Source: Plantago major
Lineage: Eukaryota > Streptophyta > Magnoliopsida > Lamiales > Plantaginaceae
Assembly: GCA_026545765.1 (NCBI GenBank)
Contig: CM048843.1
Coordinates: 88,971,050-89,035,049 of the forward strand
Length of the DNA stretch: 64,000 nucleotides
Direction of reading: 5' to 3'
In this document: piece after piece, positions 35,162 through 45,826 of the stretch
How positions within the stretch are numbered: position 1 is the first letter of the stretch
How the letters are laid out: every line of letters starts with the position of its first letter
Position numbers and translations under genes: made by a program
Notes under the pieces: model-generated
Database searches by the model: none
What the model saw: only the letters and a program-made list of their open reading frames with translations
Told to the model about the DNA's origin: nothing

Positions 35162-37107
35162 ATGGCGGATTATCATTACATATACAAGGATGTAGAAGGA
35201 GCATCGACCCAGTGGGATGATATTCAGGCCAAGCTAGGTAATCTACCGGCCAAAGCACCAACATTCAAACCACCACCATTCGCCCCGGCTGAGGATTCCA
35301 AGCCAAAAGACAAGGGATGGATCGATGGTAAAACTGAAGATGAGCTTGAGGATCTCGAAGATGAGCTTGATGACGATAGGTTTCTAGAGGATTACAGGTA
35401 TTCAACTCGAGTTCTTACAATCACTTTCAATTTGTTTGCTGGATAGAGTAATTGCTTTCCTCTGTGAAAATACTGTGATTCCAGTGGTTCTTTTGTCAAA
35501 ATCCTCAAGTTGCCAAATCTACCTTGCTGATAAAATGTATAATTCAGATGCCTGTTCGTGTTAGAATAGAGAAAGTTGAAGTAATATGCCGCTGAAAATA
35601 GGAATAAGACCTCACAAAGTTCATTTACTTATCCCGCTGTCTATGTTTTGGTTGATCTTTTTAATCATAGTTGTTGCTTCCCCTTTTTGATGGTGTAAGG
35701 ATAAATATCTGGGAAGGTATGAATCGTTTGAACTTCACCTGCGAACGCTGAGGCCCGTTGCTGATTGCTTTTGAACTTTTTGTGTAGCTTTAGAAATGTT
35801 CATTGTTATTCTTCCTTTGTTTGAGATGAGGAAAGGGAGTTGTATTGTCTTGTAAACAATCTGTATCTTTTGTTATAGGAAAAAGAGGCTGGCTGAGATG
35901 AGAGAAACAGTGAAGATTGCTAACTTTGGATCAATAACTCCAATTTCAGGATCTGATTTTGTTCGTGAAGTTTCACAAGCTCCTCAAGATGTTTGGGTTG
36001 TTGTGCTTCTATACAAAGATGGGTAGGTTGTGCTTATCTAGCACGAGTCGTTTTTACTTCTGCTTTTGGTATTTTGTTATTTTCTTTCATTCCTAATCAT
36101 GTCCTTCATATTTTGAATAGATTCACACAGTGCACTGTGCTTCTGCAATGTTTAGAAGAACTGGCTAAAAGGTACCCTGCCACGAAATTCGTCAAAATCG
36201 TCTCCACAGAGTGCATTCCCAACTATCCAGATCAGAATCTTCCCACTCTGCTGGTGTACAACAATAGTGCTGTCAAGGCAACTCACGTTGGCATACACAG
36301 TTTTGGTCGGAGATGCACCCCTGAAAGTATGTTGCTCTAGTTACTTCATCCTTCTCATAGCTCATAGTTACTGGTTATGTTACTTGTGAGTTATCCTTGT
36401 GCGTATGCATCGAGTGCCTTGTGCAGGTTAGGTTAATTATTGCATATGTTAGATGTGCAAATTAGGTTAATTATAATTAGATTGACTCAGTTTTAGGTTG
36501 CGAAACGATTTGAAAGTACGGTAAGAGTTGTGCCAGACTTAGAGGTCAGAATGATCAAGGATGAAAAACTAACTATAAAGGTTTAATGCCTTTCCTGGGC
36601 CGCTGACTCTATGTTTTCTTGTATGTCTTTTGGTGCTGTGTTCTTCTCATCAGTACTGGCATATATTGATTCACCTTGTACGGTTTTAAGTTCCATCAAT
36701 GTTATCTAAATGTTGACCAGCAAAAGTTCTGTGACTAGTTTTTACTTTTTAGAGTTGAAATCACCCTGCATTAGTAAGCTTTTCATAGATTTGAATATAT
36801 AAGCTAAAAATGAAACGGAGTAATGGTATTGGTTAAGACTTGCTATGGAGCGCCTGCTGCGCATCCCTGTTGCTTAATAGCATGCTGAATATTGCAAAGT
36901 GTTAATTGGTAATGCATACAATTGTTAACTTTGAAATACATGATTTCTGTAGGTGTTGCCCTGATTCTGTGTCAGTCTGATCCGGTGCTAAGTGATGCCC
37001 ATGGTGGAGATCAGTCAAGGGATGCAGTCCTTGATGGGGTTAGGAAGAAGTTTATCGAGAGGGTTGTTAGAGAACGTGAAGAAGATGATGGCTCTAACAG
37101 CGATTGA
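35162..37107 (+). CDS. Phosducin-like protein (PDCL3 / viral IAP-associated factor type), four exons
   Basis: Exons are 35,162-35,397, 35,879-36,022, 36,121-36,326 and 36,953-37,107. All introns are GT..AG, and the joined length is 741 nt, giving 246 residues. The N-terminus is acidic and helical (MADYHYIYKDVEGAST.., DELEDLEDELDDDRFLEDYR). The middle is the phosducin/thioredoxin-like fold with no CXXC (ISGSDFVREVSQAP, VWVVVLLYKDG, RYPATKFVKI, CIPNYPDQNLPTLLVYNN). A conserved FGRRCTPES follows, and the tail is acidic. Family members assist the CCT chaperonin in folding actin, tubulin and other cytosolic proteins; that role is inferred from homology. All exons and splice phases are intact, so this is a good candidate for a working gene inside the inserted block. 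Confidence 0.88.
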
Positions 37108-38204
37108 AATTTCTGTATAATATCAACTGAAGAACTTCTATGTTTTGTCTATCAATTGCTAGTGTTAAACCGGGAGCTTTCTTCATTTGGTGTCTCTGTA
37201 TTTAATTTTGCGGATTCAGTTAACTTTTCAAGGATTGTTGCTTTATCTAACATGGATTCTTGTACTTTTTGTCTGGAATATTGAATTGAATGTTTTCTCT
37301 GGACTCCCTGGTAAAGATACTCCACTTGCATCTGGCTTACAGTTGAGGCGGTTAAGGTAACTTATTAGATATCGAATTCGAGCTATCTAGAGTGGCGATT
37401 CATGTCGCGGACCAGTGACTGACCCCTAGCGATCCATTGCCAGTTCTTGCAGATTTGGTATAAGATGCACTAATCATCTTATGTGACTTGAGGGTTTTAA
37501 GTTCGAGCTCATCTACATTTAACGGCTCGCGCTCTGACAAGTTTTCAAACTTGTCTAATTAGTTCGTTCAAGTCCAATTAGAGTTAGGACACTACGCTAC
37601 ACACTTGCCATTTTAAGGGCATTGACGTGGACAAACCGATTTTTGTCAAAGTACAAGTGCCATCAAAACTTGCAATTAATATATTTTTTATTTGCCGTGA
37701 ACAAAAACTGCTCTTTTCAATAGACGACTCTTATAGTTACGTACTTACGCAATATTTGGGTCATATCCCACATAATTTAAGAAAGTAGATTGTTGCAGAG
37801 TGAGGTGTGTGTGTCTACATTTTCATGTAACTAAAATTAAGACAATCCCTAAAATTATTTCTCATTCATGTATAACCGGACTGTCCAAATGTTTAGGTTC
37901 GAAGTGGGGCTTCGGTGACTTTCAATTTTACTACTTCTCCTGTCTCGTATAATTTTATATATTTATTAGTATTTTTAATCGTAACATAAAACTTCATATA
38001 TTAATAAAAATGGAAGTCACCCACACCAAATAAACTACATAAATTTCTTACATTTTATTATTAGAAGTACAACTTTTCATGTTTTAGATTGGACTAATAT
38101 TTATTTTAATTTATCACCGAAACTGTAACAATTTACAAAATTTTTGGAATAAATTGAGTACATGAGTTATATACACGATAATTTTTGTGGGGACAGATAT
38201 GTAC
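37108..38204. other. Downstream of the phosducin-like gene
   Basis: Probable 3'UTR to about 37,250, then AT-rich DNA. Two 'ttcgagct' motifs (37,377 and 37,502) faintly recall RNA polymerase III B-box sequence, but no SINE could be delimited. Otherwise I see nothing. Confidence 0.5.
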
Positions 38205-38286
38205 CCGATAGATTCTGTTACCAGTTACCAGTTACAGGACAGTATGATCGAACAGTATGATGGACAGTATGATTAAATTGGTAACT
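38205..38286. repeat. Right junction of the 23.7-kb block: scrambled short repeats
   Basis: It has three copies of 'acagtatgat' and two of 'ggtaact/ccagtta'. 38,215-38,252 is the inverse of 14,572-14,602. The last exon-derived bases (..gctcgaata in gene orientation) run straight into 'atactgtc', one of the scrambled motifs. Confidence 0.85.
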
Positions 38287-38561
38287 GGTAACAGATTGAC
38301 AGTATTATTCGAGCTGTCTTGTAAGGAACTGGATCATCAGAAACAGCCAGTTCCTCAGCAACAGTCCATGATTTCGTTGATGAGCCACGTATCATAAAGT
38401 TCGGATTTTTATCTCCGACCCATCGTCTGCCATCCGGTCCAACTGAAGCTCCAGTTAGGCCACAACTGATGAAAAGTTCATCTGTAAAATGGTTAGGATT
38501 AGCACAGGCTGGTGTGAAGAGGAAGCAAAAGATCATATATAAGGCAGTTGAAACAAGCCAT
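38273..38561 (-). pseudogene. Displaced N-terminus of the minus-strand malectin receptor kinase
   Basis: The frame from the ATG at 38,536 gives a hydrophobic leader, then the start of the malectin-like domain (ELFISCGLTGASVGPDGRRW, ..DDPVPYKTARI), and breaks at the 23.7-kb insertion. An alternative ATG at 38,561 aligns better with the paralogue's start but is one base out of frame. It is head-to-head with the plus-strand gene, with about 2.1 kb between the start codons. Confidence 0.82.
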
Positions 38562-38625
38562 TGATGATTAGTATATGTGGAAGGAAGACTTTGGTAGTCA
38601 AGAAGTCACATTCCAAGTAATTTCA

Positions 38626-39108
38626 CAAGGTTGACTTTTCTGTGTTCCTACCATGGACAAACAAGGATGCCTAGTGCCTAGTTAGTAGTTATGTTCCGAA
38701 ACTTGGACCCGAAAGTTTACTCAGTGACCTCCGAACTAGATGTTCAATTAGGTGAACTCGGTAATGTATTATTATACGAATAAAAATATAATTTTTTCAA
38801 CGTAACCGGGTTAATATGGGTTACACCAAAATGTGCACTTTAACAAGTTAGACTTTTATGTGTTCTCTCCTACCATGGACAAATAAGGATAACTAGTGGA
38901 TAGTTATGTTCCGAAACCCAGACCCAAAAGTTGACCCAGTCACCTCCCCGACTAGATGTTCAACTAGGTGACTCGTAATATATTATTATATGAATAAAAA
39001 TTTAATTTTTTCAACGTAACTGGATCAATATGAGACCCACCTAAGTAGTGTCACTTTGACAAGGTAGACTTTTTTATGTTCTTTCCTACCATGTCCAACA
39101 CATAAGGG
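38626..39108. repeat. ~215-bp tandem repeat in the shared upstream region
   Basis: Units at about 38,626-38,838 and 38,839-39,056, and a partial third to 39,108. They share 'aagnt.gacttttntgtgtt', 'ctaccatggacaaa.aaggat', 'gttatgttccgaaac' and 'aattttttcaacgtaac'. TTGAC cores (W-box-like) recur among the units. Lies between the two divergent receptor-kinase starts. Confidence 0.8.
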
Positions 39109-40624
39109 AATTATAGATAGTAGAACTCAAAAACTGTAAAAATTGAACATTTGCACCTGCACCCCTCTACTTATTACTTTTACACTCACAGACACCAATT
39201 TCAAATCATTAAGCAAAAATATCCATGGCAAATTTGCAGGAATATGAATGAAGCTAGGAATTGAACAAGCAAACAAATTGTAACGCTAGAAGCTATTACC
39301 TGTTCAAGGCAATGAATTGGTGCACTTTTGAGATGCCAAAACGCCATTTCTTGAAACCATCAGCAAACAGAAAAGCTTTGAAATCACAGTGCACTGTTTG
39401 GGGAAATTGCAATCACCCAAATTGCGATCGATTGATGAAGATTTTGGTGGATGTATCGATTGGATTAAAGAGCTGAATAGAGAAAGCCAAGCTGTAAATT
39501 TCTTTCTTAGCATTTCCCTTTTTTCTTTCTTCAATATTTGTATTTTTGAGGAAGTTAAATTTAAAGATAACACTAGATGTCGGGATACATGTGGGGTCCA
39601 TTGTTATAGTAAGGGTTGGAATTGTTTATTAGTACGGTAAAGGGTGAGACTATTTGGGAAGGTCTAGTGTCTCATTTTCAGTCGGGTTTGTTAGACACTA
39701 TACCCTTCCCACACTCCGGCCAATCAAATGTTAGGTGCGTTCCTCCAATGGTGTGATCTATGATCGAACTGTTACAGTGACGTGTGAGGCCATTAGGGGA
39801 ACGAACCTAACATGAGATGGTGGGCGTTTGGGTGGGGTAGTATAGCTGTACTAATAATTTGAAATGGAGGTGCATGTTAGGGGAGTATGTGGGCAGTGAT
39901 GTGATCGTTTTTAAGTTGTCGGGTGTGTCTAACCGTTAGAACATTGCATCTGTAACACAAGGTTTTGCCGGAAGTTAACATGGAATTGAAGTATTGTACC
40001 TGCATTGGATCTTGCCTCGTTTTATTGAAGCTTTGCAAGAGCAACTTGTAGTCTTTTGGTGTCTTGTTGTAAATGTTTTACTGATGGTGGTTCTAGTTAT
40101 AACTGGATGGAGGATACCCTTGAGTTTAGGTGTGTGGGTGGTGCATAATGCTTTTCTTGTCGAACGCTCAATGACAGAGTTCTCTCCTTTACCGGAATTA
40201 CATGGCAGCTGGAATCATTAACTGAAAAATTGAATGTTTAAGCATTCTTGTGTTTAGCAAAGTCCATTTGATGTTGAACAAAAAAAAAAAAGTAGGATAA
40301 TTTTTAGTTGCTTCAGAAGTCTACTTGATGTAGCAAAATCATGCCTATCTGGTTCCTGGACTTACTGTGCGTTTTGTGTAATTCTTGAAGATGAATGGAG
40401 CATAATATTATTAATATGCATGTAAAAACTCTCCATATATGGTGCAGGTGAAATTTCATTTTCTAACATTTAGCAAGTTCTTATCTTTTTCTTTGGTCAA
40501 GTTTGTCTATACTAGTCTGCTTTATCATTCAGTGTTGACTACCAAAGTCACCCTTACTCATAATCCTCATCATCAATTCCTCTGTGCTTACAAGAAAGAA
40601 AATATCTGATGAAAGCATGCATCA
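39109..40624 (+). promoter_or_regulatory. Upstream region of the dual-kinase gene
   Basis: No convincing gene is present. Just before the ATG, the stretch 'ttgactaccaaagtc' (40,536) plus 'catcatcaat' is mirrored upstream of the minus-strand start (inverse of 38,589-38,603), so the proximal promoters are homologous and contain a TTGACT W-box-type core. The minus-strand stretch 39,573-39,304 is open and ends at a GTAATA donor (minus) but matches nothing I recognise. Confidence 0.45.
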
Positions 40625-43600
40625 ATGTCCATTTCGGCTTTCCAATGGATAATTGTGTTTTTCCTCATCATATGTGCAGCTGATGCTAGTGCTGATCCAT
40701 TTACAGGTGAAGTATCCATCAACTGTGGCTCATCTGGAGCTTCAGTTTCTCTGGATGGCAGACCATGGCTCGGAGACTTTCATTCGAACCTTACAATTGA
40801 GGGCTCGTCAGCCAGGTCTACTGTCACCAGGGAAAGGACCTTAGCTGATCCAGTGCCCTGCAAGACAGCACGAATCTCTCGAACCCGTTTTTCCTACATA
40901 TTTCGACTCAATTCAGGTCAGAAATTGATCCGGCTTCACTTTAATCCTACTTCCTATAGCGGTTTCGAAAGTTCTGATGACTTGCTCACAGTTCGAGCTG
41001 GTCGTTATACCTTACTGAGTAATTTCAGTGCTTCAATAACTGCTAATGCTCTTGGTGTTAATTTTATAATAAAGGAATTCTGTATTATACTTGATCAAAA
41101 TTGTCTACTTAATGTGACTTTCTCTCCTGCAATTTTAACTTGCTGGTCACGAGATACGTATGCTTTCATCAATGCCATCCAAGTTATATCTGTGCCTGAA
41201 TCCCTTTCTTATACTGGCGATAATGGAATCCAAGTGCTTGGTGAGAAATATCCGGTCTATATTGATAATAGTACTGCACTTGAAATGGTTCACCGGCAAA
41301 GTATCAAGAGGGATTGTGTTTCACCGAATGATGATTTCCCTGGCATGTTCGGGATGTCGAATAACCAGGTCAAGAATAGCACATGGAGAGTATCTGTGGA
41401 CATCGGTTTTAGGTACTTGGTGAGGTTTCATTTCAGTGAGCTAGGACTCAAAATTGCAGAGAATGGTAACAATAGCTTTTCACTTGTTATCAACCACATG
41501 GTTGCTTACACGAATGCTCGCGTAGTTGAACAGAAGAAGGATCAGTCTGATGAGAATGGCCTTGTTTACAGAAACTACATGGTTATGGCAAAAGGGTGCA
41601 AACTAGAGGGTAAACGTGACATTTTCATTTCTCTGCAGCCGAAAAAGGAATTTATCTATGGACATGGTCCCCTTCAGGGATTTGAAATATTCAAGTTAAG
41701 CAATCCCGACGATAGTCTTGGAAGTCCAAATCCCTCACCTCCAGAAGAAGGCTTACCGTTCTGAACTTTCCAACATGGATTTTCAGTTCTTGGTAATAGA
41801 AATACAGTTGCAACAGCTGTCATAGTGATTATCTGTTTGGTTAATGTCATTGTTCATATGCTACGGCAAAGTTGGGAAGCTTATTTCCCAGAGGAGAAAA
41901 AGAAGCCAACAACCAGGGTTTCACGAATCTGTCGTTGTTTTTCACTACCTGAGATCCAAGCAGCTACTAGGAACTTCCATGATTCCGTTGTTATTGGAAA
42001 GGGAGGATTTGGTAAAGTCTACAGAGGGTTCATAGGTTACAGTCGAGAAATTGTAGCCATAAAACGGTTGAAAACAGACTCCAAGCAAGGGAGCCGTGAG
42101 TTCTGGACAGAAGTTGAGACACTTTCTGAGCTTCGACATGTTAATTTAGTCTCCCTAATTGGCTACTGCAATGAGCAACAGGAAATGATTCTTGTTTACG
42201 ACTATATGCCCAATGGAACACTAGCCGACCATCTCTACAGGCTTGCGAGGAAAAAAAGTAAGTTTACCTCTCTCTCTTGGGAGGAACGGCTTCAGATCTG
42301 CATTGGAGCTGGGCGAGGACTTGACTATCTTCACACAGGTAAAGGGGTCATACATCGCGATGTAAAGGCTTCAAATATCCTTCTAGACGAATGTTTTGTG
42401 GCTAAGGTTTCAGACTTTGGCTTGGCAAAAACTGAATGCTTGAGTGTGCAGTATCAAAATAGCACAAACGTTAAGGGTACATTTGGATATATTGATCCGG
42501 ATTATTTTAAAACTCGTAAACTAACAACGAAAAGCGACACATATGCATTTGGTGTGGTGTTGTTGGAAGTATTGTGTGGGAGACCTGCAGTTGATCCTCT
42601 TGCTGGGGAAGATGAGTGCAGTCTAACCACATGGGCTCGAGATAACATTAGACGGGGAAAAGTGGACCAGATCTTAGCTCCATGTCTGAGTGATGAAATC
42701 TCGCCAGATAGTTTGACGGCATTTTTGAAGATTGTTGAAAGCTGCTTGCATGATGAGCCAATTCAACGGCCTCCTATTGTCCATGCTATCATAGGCCTGG
42801 AGTTCGCAATTGAGTTGCAGAAGCGAAAGCGTTCGTTATCAAATGATATAGCAAGTTTAGCTGATCTCTTGCCATTTACTAATAGAACTCAGCAGGAAAA
42901 TGCTAATCATTTGGTAACAAATGAGATTACAAATGCTGATGCTGTCGTGCAGTGTGACAATGGAGCTCAATTGGAGAATGCAACCTCTTTATTGCCTGAT
43001 GAGATAACTGGCGTTGCTGATGTCTTGCCACGTACTAATAGAACGTCAAGGAGCACAATGCAACTGACTGTGGCCTCATCTCATATGCAGAGTATGACAG
43101 GTCTCATGAAAGAAGAAACTGACAGTAGAATGGCTGAGGCTGAGCCTCCAAATGGAAAAACAGATGGACAGAAAACATTAATGAACAAGCTATCGCGACT
43201 TTTCTCATGGGTTTCAATTTGGAAGAGTGCAAAACCATCCAAGAGAACCCAATTTGCTGGCATCTCAAAATCAGGTATTACTCTGGCCACAGAATTTCAG
43301 AAATATCCGTGTCTTGTAAAACAGTTAAAGGCACTAATTTCCCATGCCTAGTGTCTTGGGATAAGCCGTGTGAAGTGCAATTCATATTTATTTTCAAGCT
43401 TCTGGTTTTTAGTAGTAAAACATGGTGTTATATCTGCTTAGTGGTTCGCTTCAGCTACTCTAGAAACTGGATATAAAATGTACTTCACCTAGAATCAGTC
43501 TCGAAATCTGTATTCCATATTTTGCAGCACCAATAACAAAGAACAACATCAAGAAAGAACCAACGAGCTGTAGATTCGTTGATGCTGAGCCTCGAGATGG

Positions 43601-45826
43601 CAACACAGATGCACGAAAATCTATAATGTATAAGCTATCACGGTTTTTCCGATGGCACTCAGTTCGAAGAGTAAAACCGTACAAGAGAAAAGACTTTGCT
43701 GGCATCTCAGTATCAGGTATTGGTTTATCATTGCATTTGAGATGTGTTAGAGTTTATACTGGTCTGATTCTTCTCGTATAATGTGTTTGGGAACTAGTTC
43801 TAGAGCGATAATGCCATGTAGTCATGTTCATGTAGATGTTACAATTATAGTCACATATTATTAAGCAGGAAACCGTGCCAAGTCTTAACAAATATTGTGA
43901 CATGTGACTTACCATTACTTCGATTTTAATCTTTTCATAGCTCGGGGTCTTCACTTCAAGTTATTAATAGCTATGTATGGACACTTTTAAGTTTCGGATT
44001 CTTCAATCTTACTAGCAAAATGTGGTGCAGACTGCAGTAACAACTTAGTTGTTTGTTTCAATTGCATATGTAAACGTTGGGAGGGCTATTGATGTGAAAA
44101 TGTATTCTACGTCCAACTGTCCTGAAAGTCGTAACTTTATATGTATATATATTGCAGCGCCACTAACGAAGTACTTCAGCAACAAGACATCCTTAAGAAG
44201 TAGTCGTGCTTATCAGAAAACAAAACTTGCATTAAGTAGTCCGGCTTATCAGAAAACAGAACTTGCAGAAGGTGGAAACGTTGACTTGATCCCGAGTCAC
44301 AATCTCAGAATTTACTCATTCTCAGAACTGAAGGTTGCAACTAGAAATTTCAGAACTGGACTAGTTCTCGGGGAAGGTGGTTTCGGTAGAGTTTACAAAG
44401 GTTTTCTTCAAGATAAATCAACCAACACAAGTGCAGTGGGGTCCTTCATTGCTGTAAAGCAATTGAATCGTGAAAGCTGGCAAGGGTTGAAGGAGTGGCT
44501 GGTAACTACAAAGTTTCTGTCAATGTGTGTATCCGTTTTGATATGCACAAAGTATTGGAGTTTTCCTATTGCATTGTTATCTGCTGTTGCGCAACGAAAA
44601 AGAACTATGGATTCTTTTCTTACATTACATATAACATGCCGTTTCAGATTCAAAAACTGAAATTTATTCAGTTCTACTTGTGAAATATGCTTCATTTTTA
44701 TGTGCAGGCTGAGATAAAGTTCCTGGGAAAACTAGTTCATCCTAATCTAGTGAAACTATTGGGTTACTGCATCGACTCTGGAGAGCTCCTGCTTGTCTAT
44801 GAATACATGCAAAGGGGAAGCTTAGATAATCATATTTTTCTGGGTAAGCAATCAGATTAAGCATTACTCAAAATTTCTTCAAAATTAGGCCACATATATC
44901 CCATTCCAGCTTGTTAAAGCTAGATGCTGAAAATATTAGTTTTCTTGTACAGGGAGTCCTCATACTCAGCCACTTTCATGGAGTATTAGGCTTAAGATAT
45001 TAATTGGAGCAGCTCGTGGCCTTGCATATTTGCATTCTCTTGATACTCCAATTATATGTAGAGATTTCAAAACCTCAAATATCCTGCTTGATGAAGTAAG
45101 CTATTATGATATTCGATTGTCAGCTATATCTTCTCTGACTTTTTTTTACATTTATTGATGAATGAATGTGTTGCCTTCTGTTGCACTAGAACTTCTTTTA
45201 CTTTCTGAGGTAGATATCACGACACTGGAACGACATTCTGACTTTTTTCTTCAATTGGTTCTTCTGTGTTCTCAGTCATACAATGCCAAGCTGTCTGACT
45301 TTGGTTTGGCAAGATTGGGTGCATGCGTTGATCACAGCCATGTATCAACCCAGGTTATGGGAACGTATGGTTATGCTGCTCCTGAATACATGGCAACAGG
45401 TACGATACTGCCATACTGGCTCTGTCAGAGCTTCAATTAGACTGAAAGCAATATATTGTAATTAATGAAATGACATTCTGTCTGCCAGGGCACTTGTACG
45501 TCAAGAGCGACGTGTTTAGTTTCGGAGTTGTCCTGTTGGAAATGCTTACAGGGTTCCGAGCAGTGGACAAAAGTCGTCCATCTGTACAGCAAAATCTGGT
45601 CGACTGTCTCATGCCTATAAAAGCACGAAAGAAATCAATGGAGATAATCATGGACGCACGTCTGGAAGGAAGATATCCTTCTAAATCCGCATTACAAGTA
45701 TATCAGCTAGCTAAAAGTTGTGTGAGAGCTGTTCCAAAAGACAGACCATCAATGAAAGAAGTAGTTGAAATACTGGAAGCTGTTGAGACTCTTGAAGCTG
45801 TTAAAGATACCTTGAGCAAATCATGA
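40625..45826 (+). CDS. Dual-kinase malectin-like receptor: CrRLK1L-type receptor kinase fused to RLCK-VII kinase
   Basis: Exons are 40,625-43,274, 43,528-43,716, 44,158-44,501, 44,708-44,843, 44,953-45,095, 45,276-45,399 and 45,489-45,826. All introns are GT..AG and phases agree (3,924 nt, 1,307 residues). The protein has a signal peptide, two compact malectin-like domains (to about 375), a membrane span (about 393-413) and kinase 1 with GKGGFG 458-463, Lys480, HRD 577-579 and DFG 597-599. A linker ([14 protein letters not shown], repeated in exon 2) leads to [10 protein letters not shown] and kinase 2 with GEGGFG 1018-1023, Lys1047, CRD 1142-1144, DFG 1162-1164 and a full C-lobe. Kinase 2 resembles PBL/RLCK-VII kinases. 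CrRLK1L receptors sense cell-wall state or RALF peptides, and RLCK-VII kinases relay immune receptor signals, so a receptor joined to its relay kinase is plausible (inference). Oddity: an in-frame TGA at codon 380, which would end the main product as a secreted ectodomain unless bypassed. Confidence 0.8.
41762..41764 (+). other. In-frame TGA just before the membrane span
   Basis: The frame is open from 40,625 to this TGA and open again to the end of exon 1. The minus-strand paralogue has TGG (Trp) at the same aligned codon (..ESPYWIVHD..), so this is a single-base nonsense change and not an intron. The following bases (ACT) do not form the classical CTA read-through context. Confidence 0.85.
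43528..43716 (+). repeat. Duplicated linker exon (63 codons, phase-neutral)
   Basis: The exon repeats, in order, the start of exon 3 (A-P-x-T-K..) and the end of exon 1 (DxEP..G.TD..K..M.KLSR.F.W.. and K..FAGIS.SG). At 189 nt it can be included or skipped without changing frame. It is absent from the minus-strand paralogue. Confidence 0.78.

Larger units (their letters stand above)
14557..38285. other. About 23.7-kb block inserted into a receptor-kinase exon
   Basis: In gene orientation the minus-strand ectodomain reads ..PVPYKTARI up to about 38,286 and resumes with ..[18 protein letters not shown] at about 14,550. The paralogue at 40,625 has these two parts fused without an intron (..[19 protein letters not shown]), and no splice sites are visible at the break. 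The block contains an intact host gene, a SAUR-like ORF and several mobile elements. It is better described as a translocated or inserted chromosomal segment than as a single transposon. Confidence 0.75.

Noticed and set aside
37375..37560. Possible SINE or tRNA-derived sequence
   Set aside because: Only loose B-box-like 'ttcgagct' matches. No A box at the right spacing, no poly(A)/T tail and no target duplication.
14557..38285. Very large intron in the minus-strand receptor-kinase gene
   Set aside because: No GT donor follows ..TARI and no acceptor precedes the resumed exon. The paralogue has no intron there, and the edges are scrambled repeats.
39261..39640. Overlapping short ORFs on both strands upstream of the dual-kinase gene
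   Set aside because: No recognisable domain. The minus frame ends at a possible splice donor, but no partner exon could be found.
41825..43351. Separate kinase gene starting at 41,825
   Set aside because: The frame is the same as the upstream ectodomain ORF, the first codon there is GTG rather than ATG, and the paralogue reads through. It is the 3' part of one exon after a nonsense change.
44049..44660. Stand-alone 203-codon protein
   Set aside because: Its first part is intron sequence and its end runs past a GTAACT donor. The real exon is 44,158-44,501.
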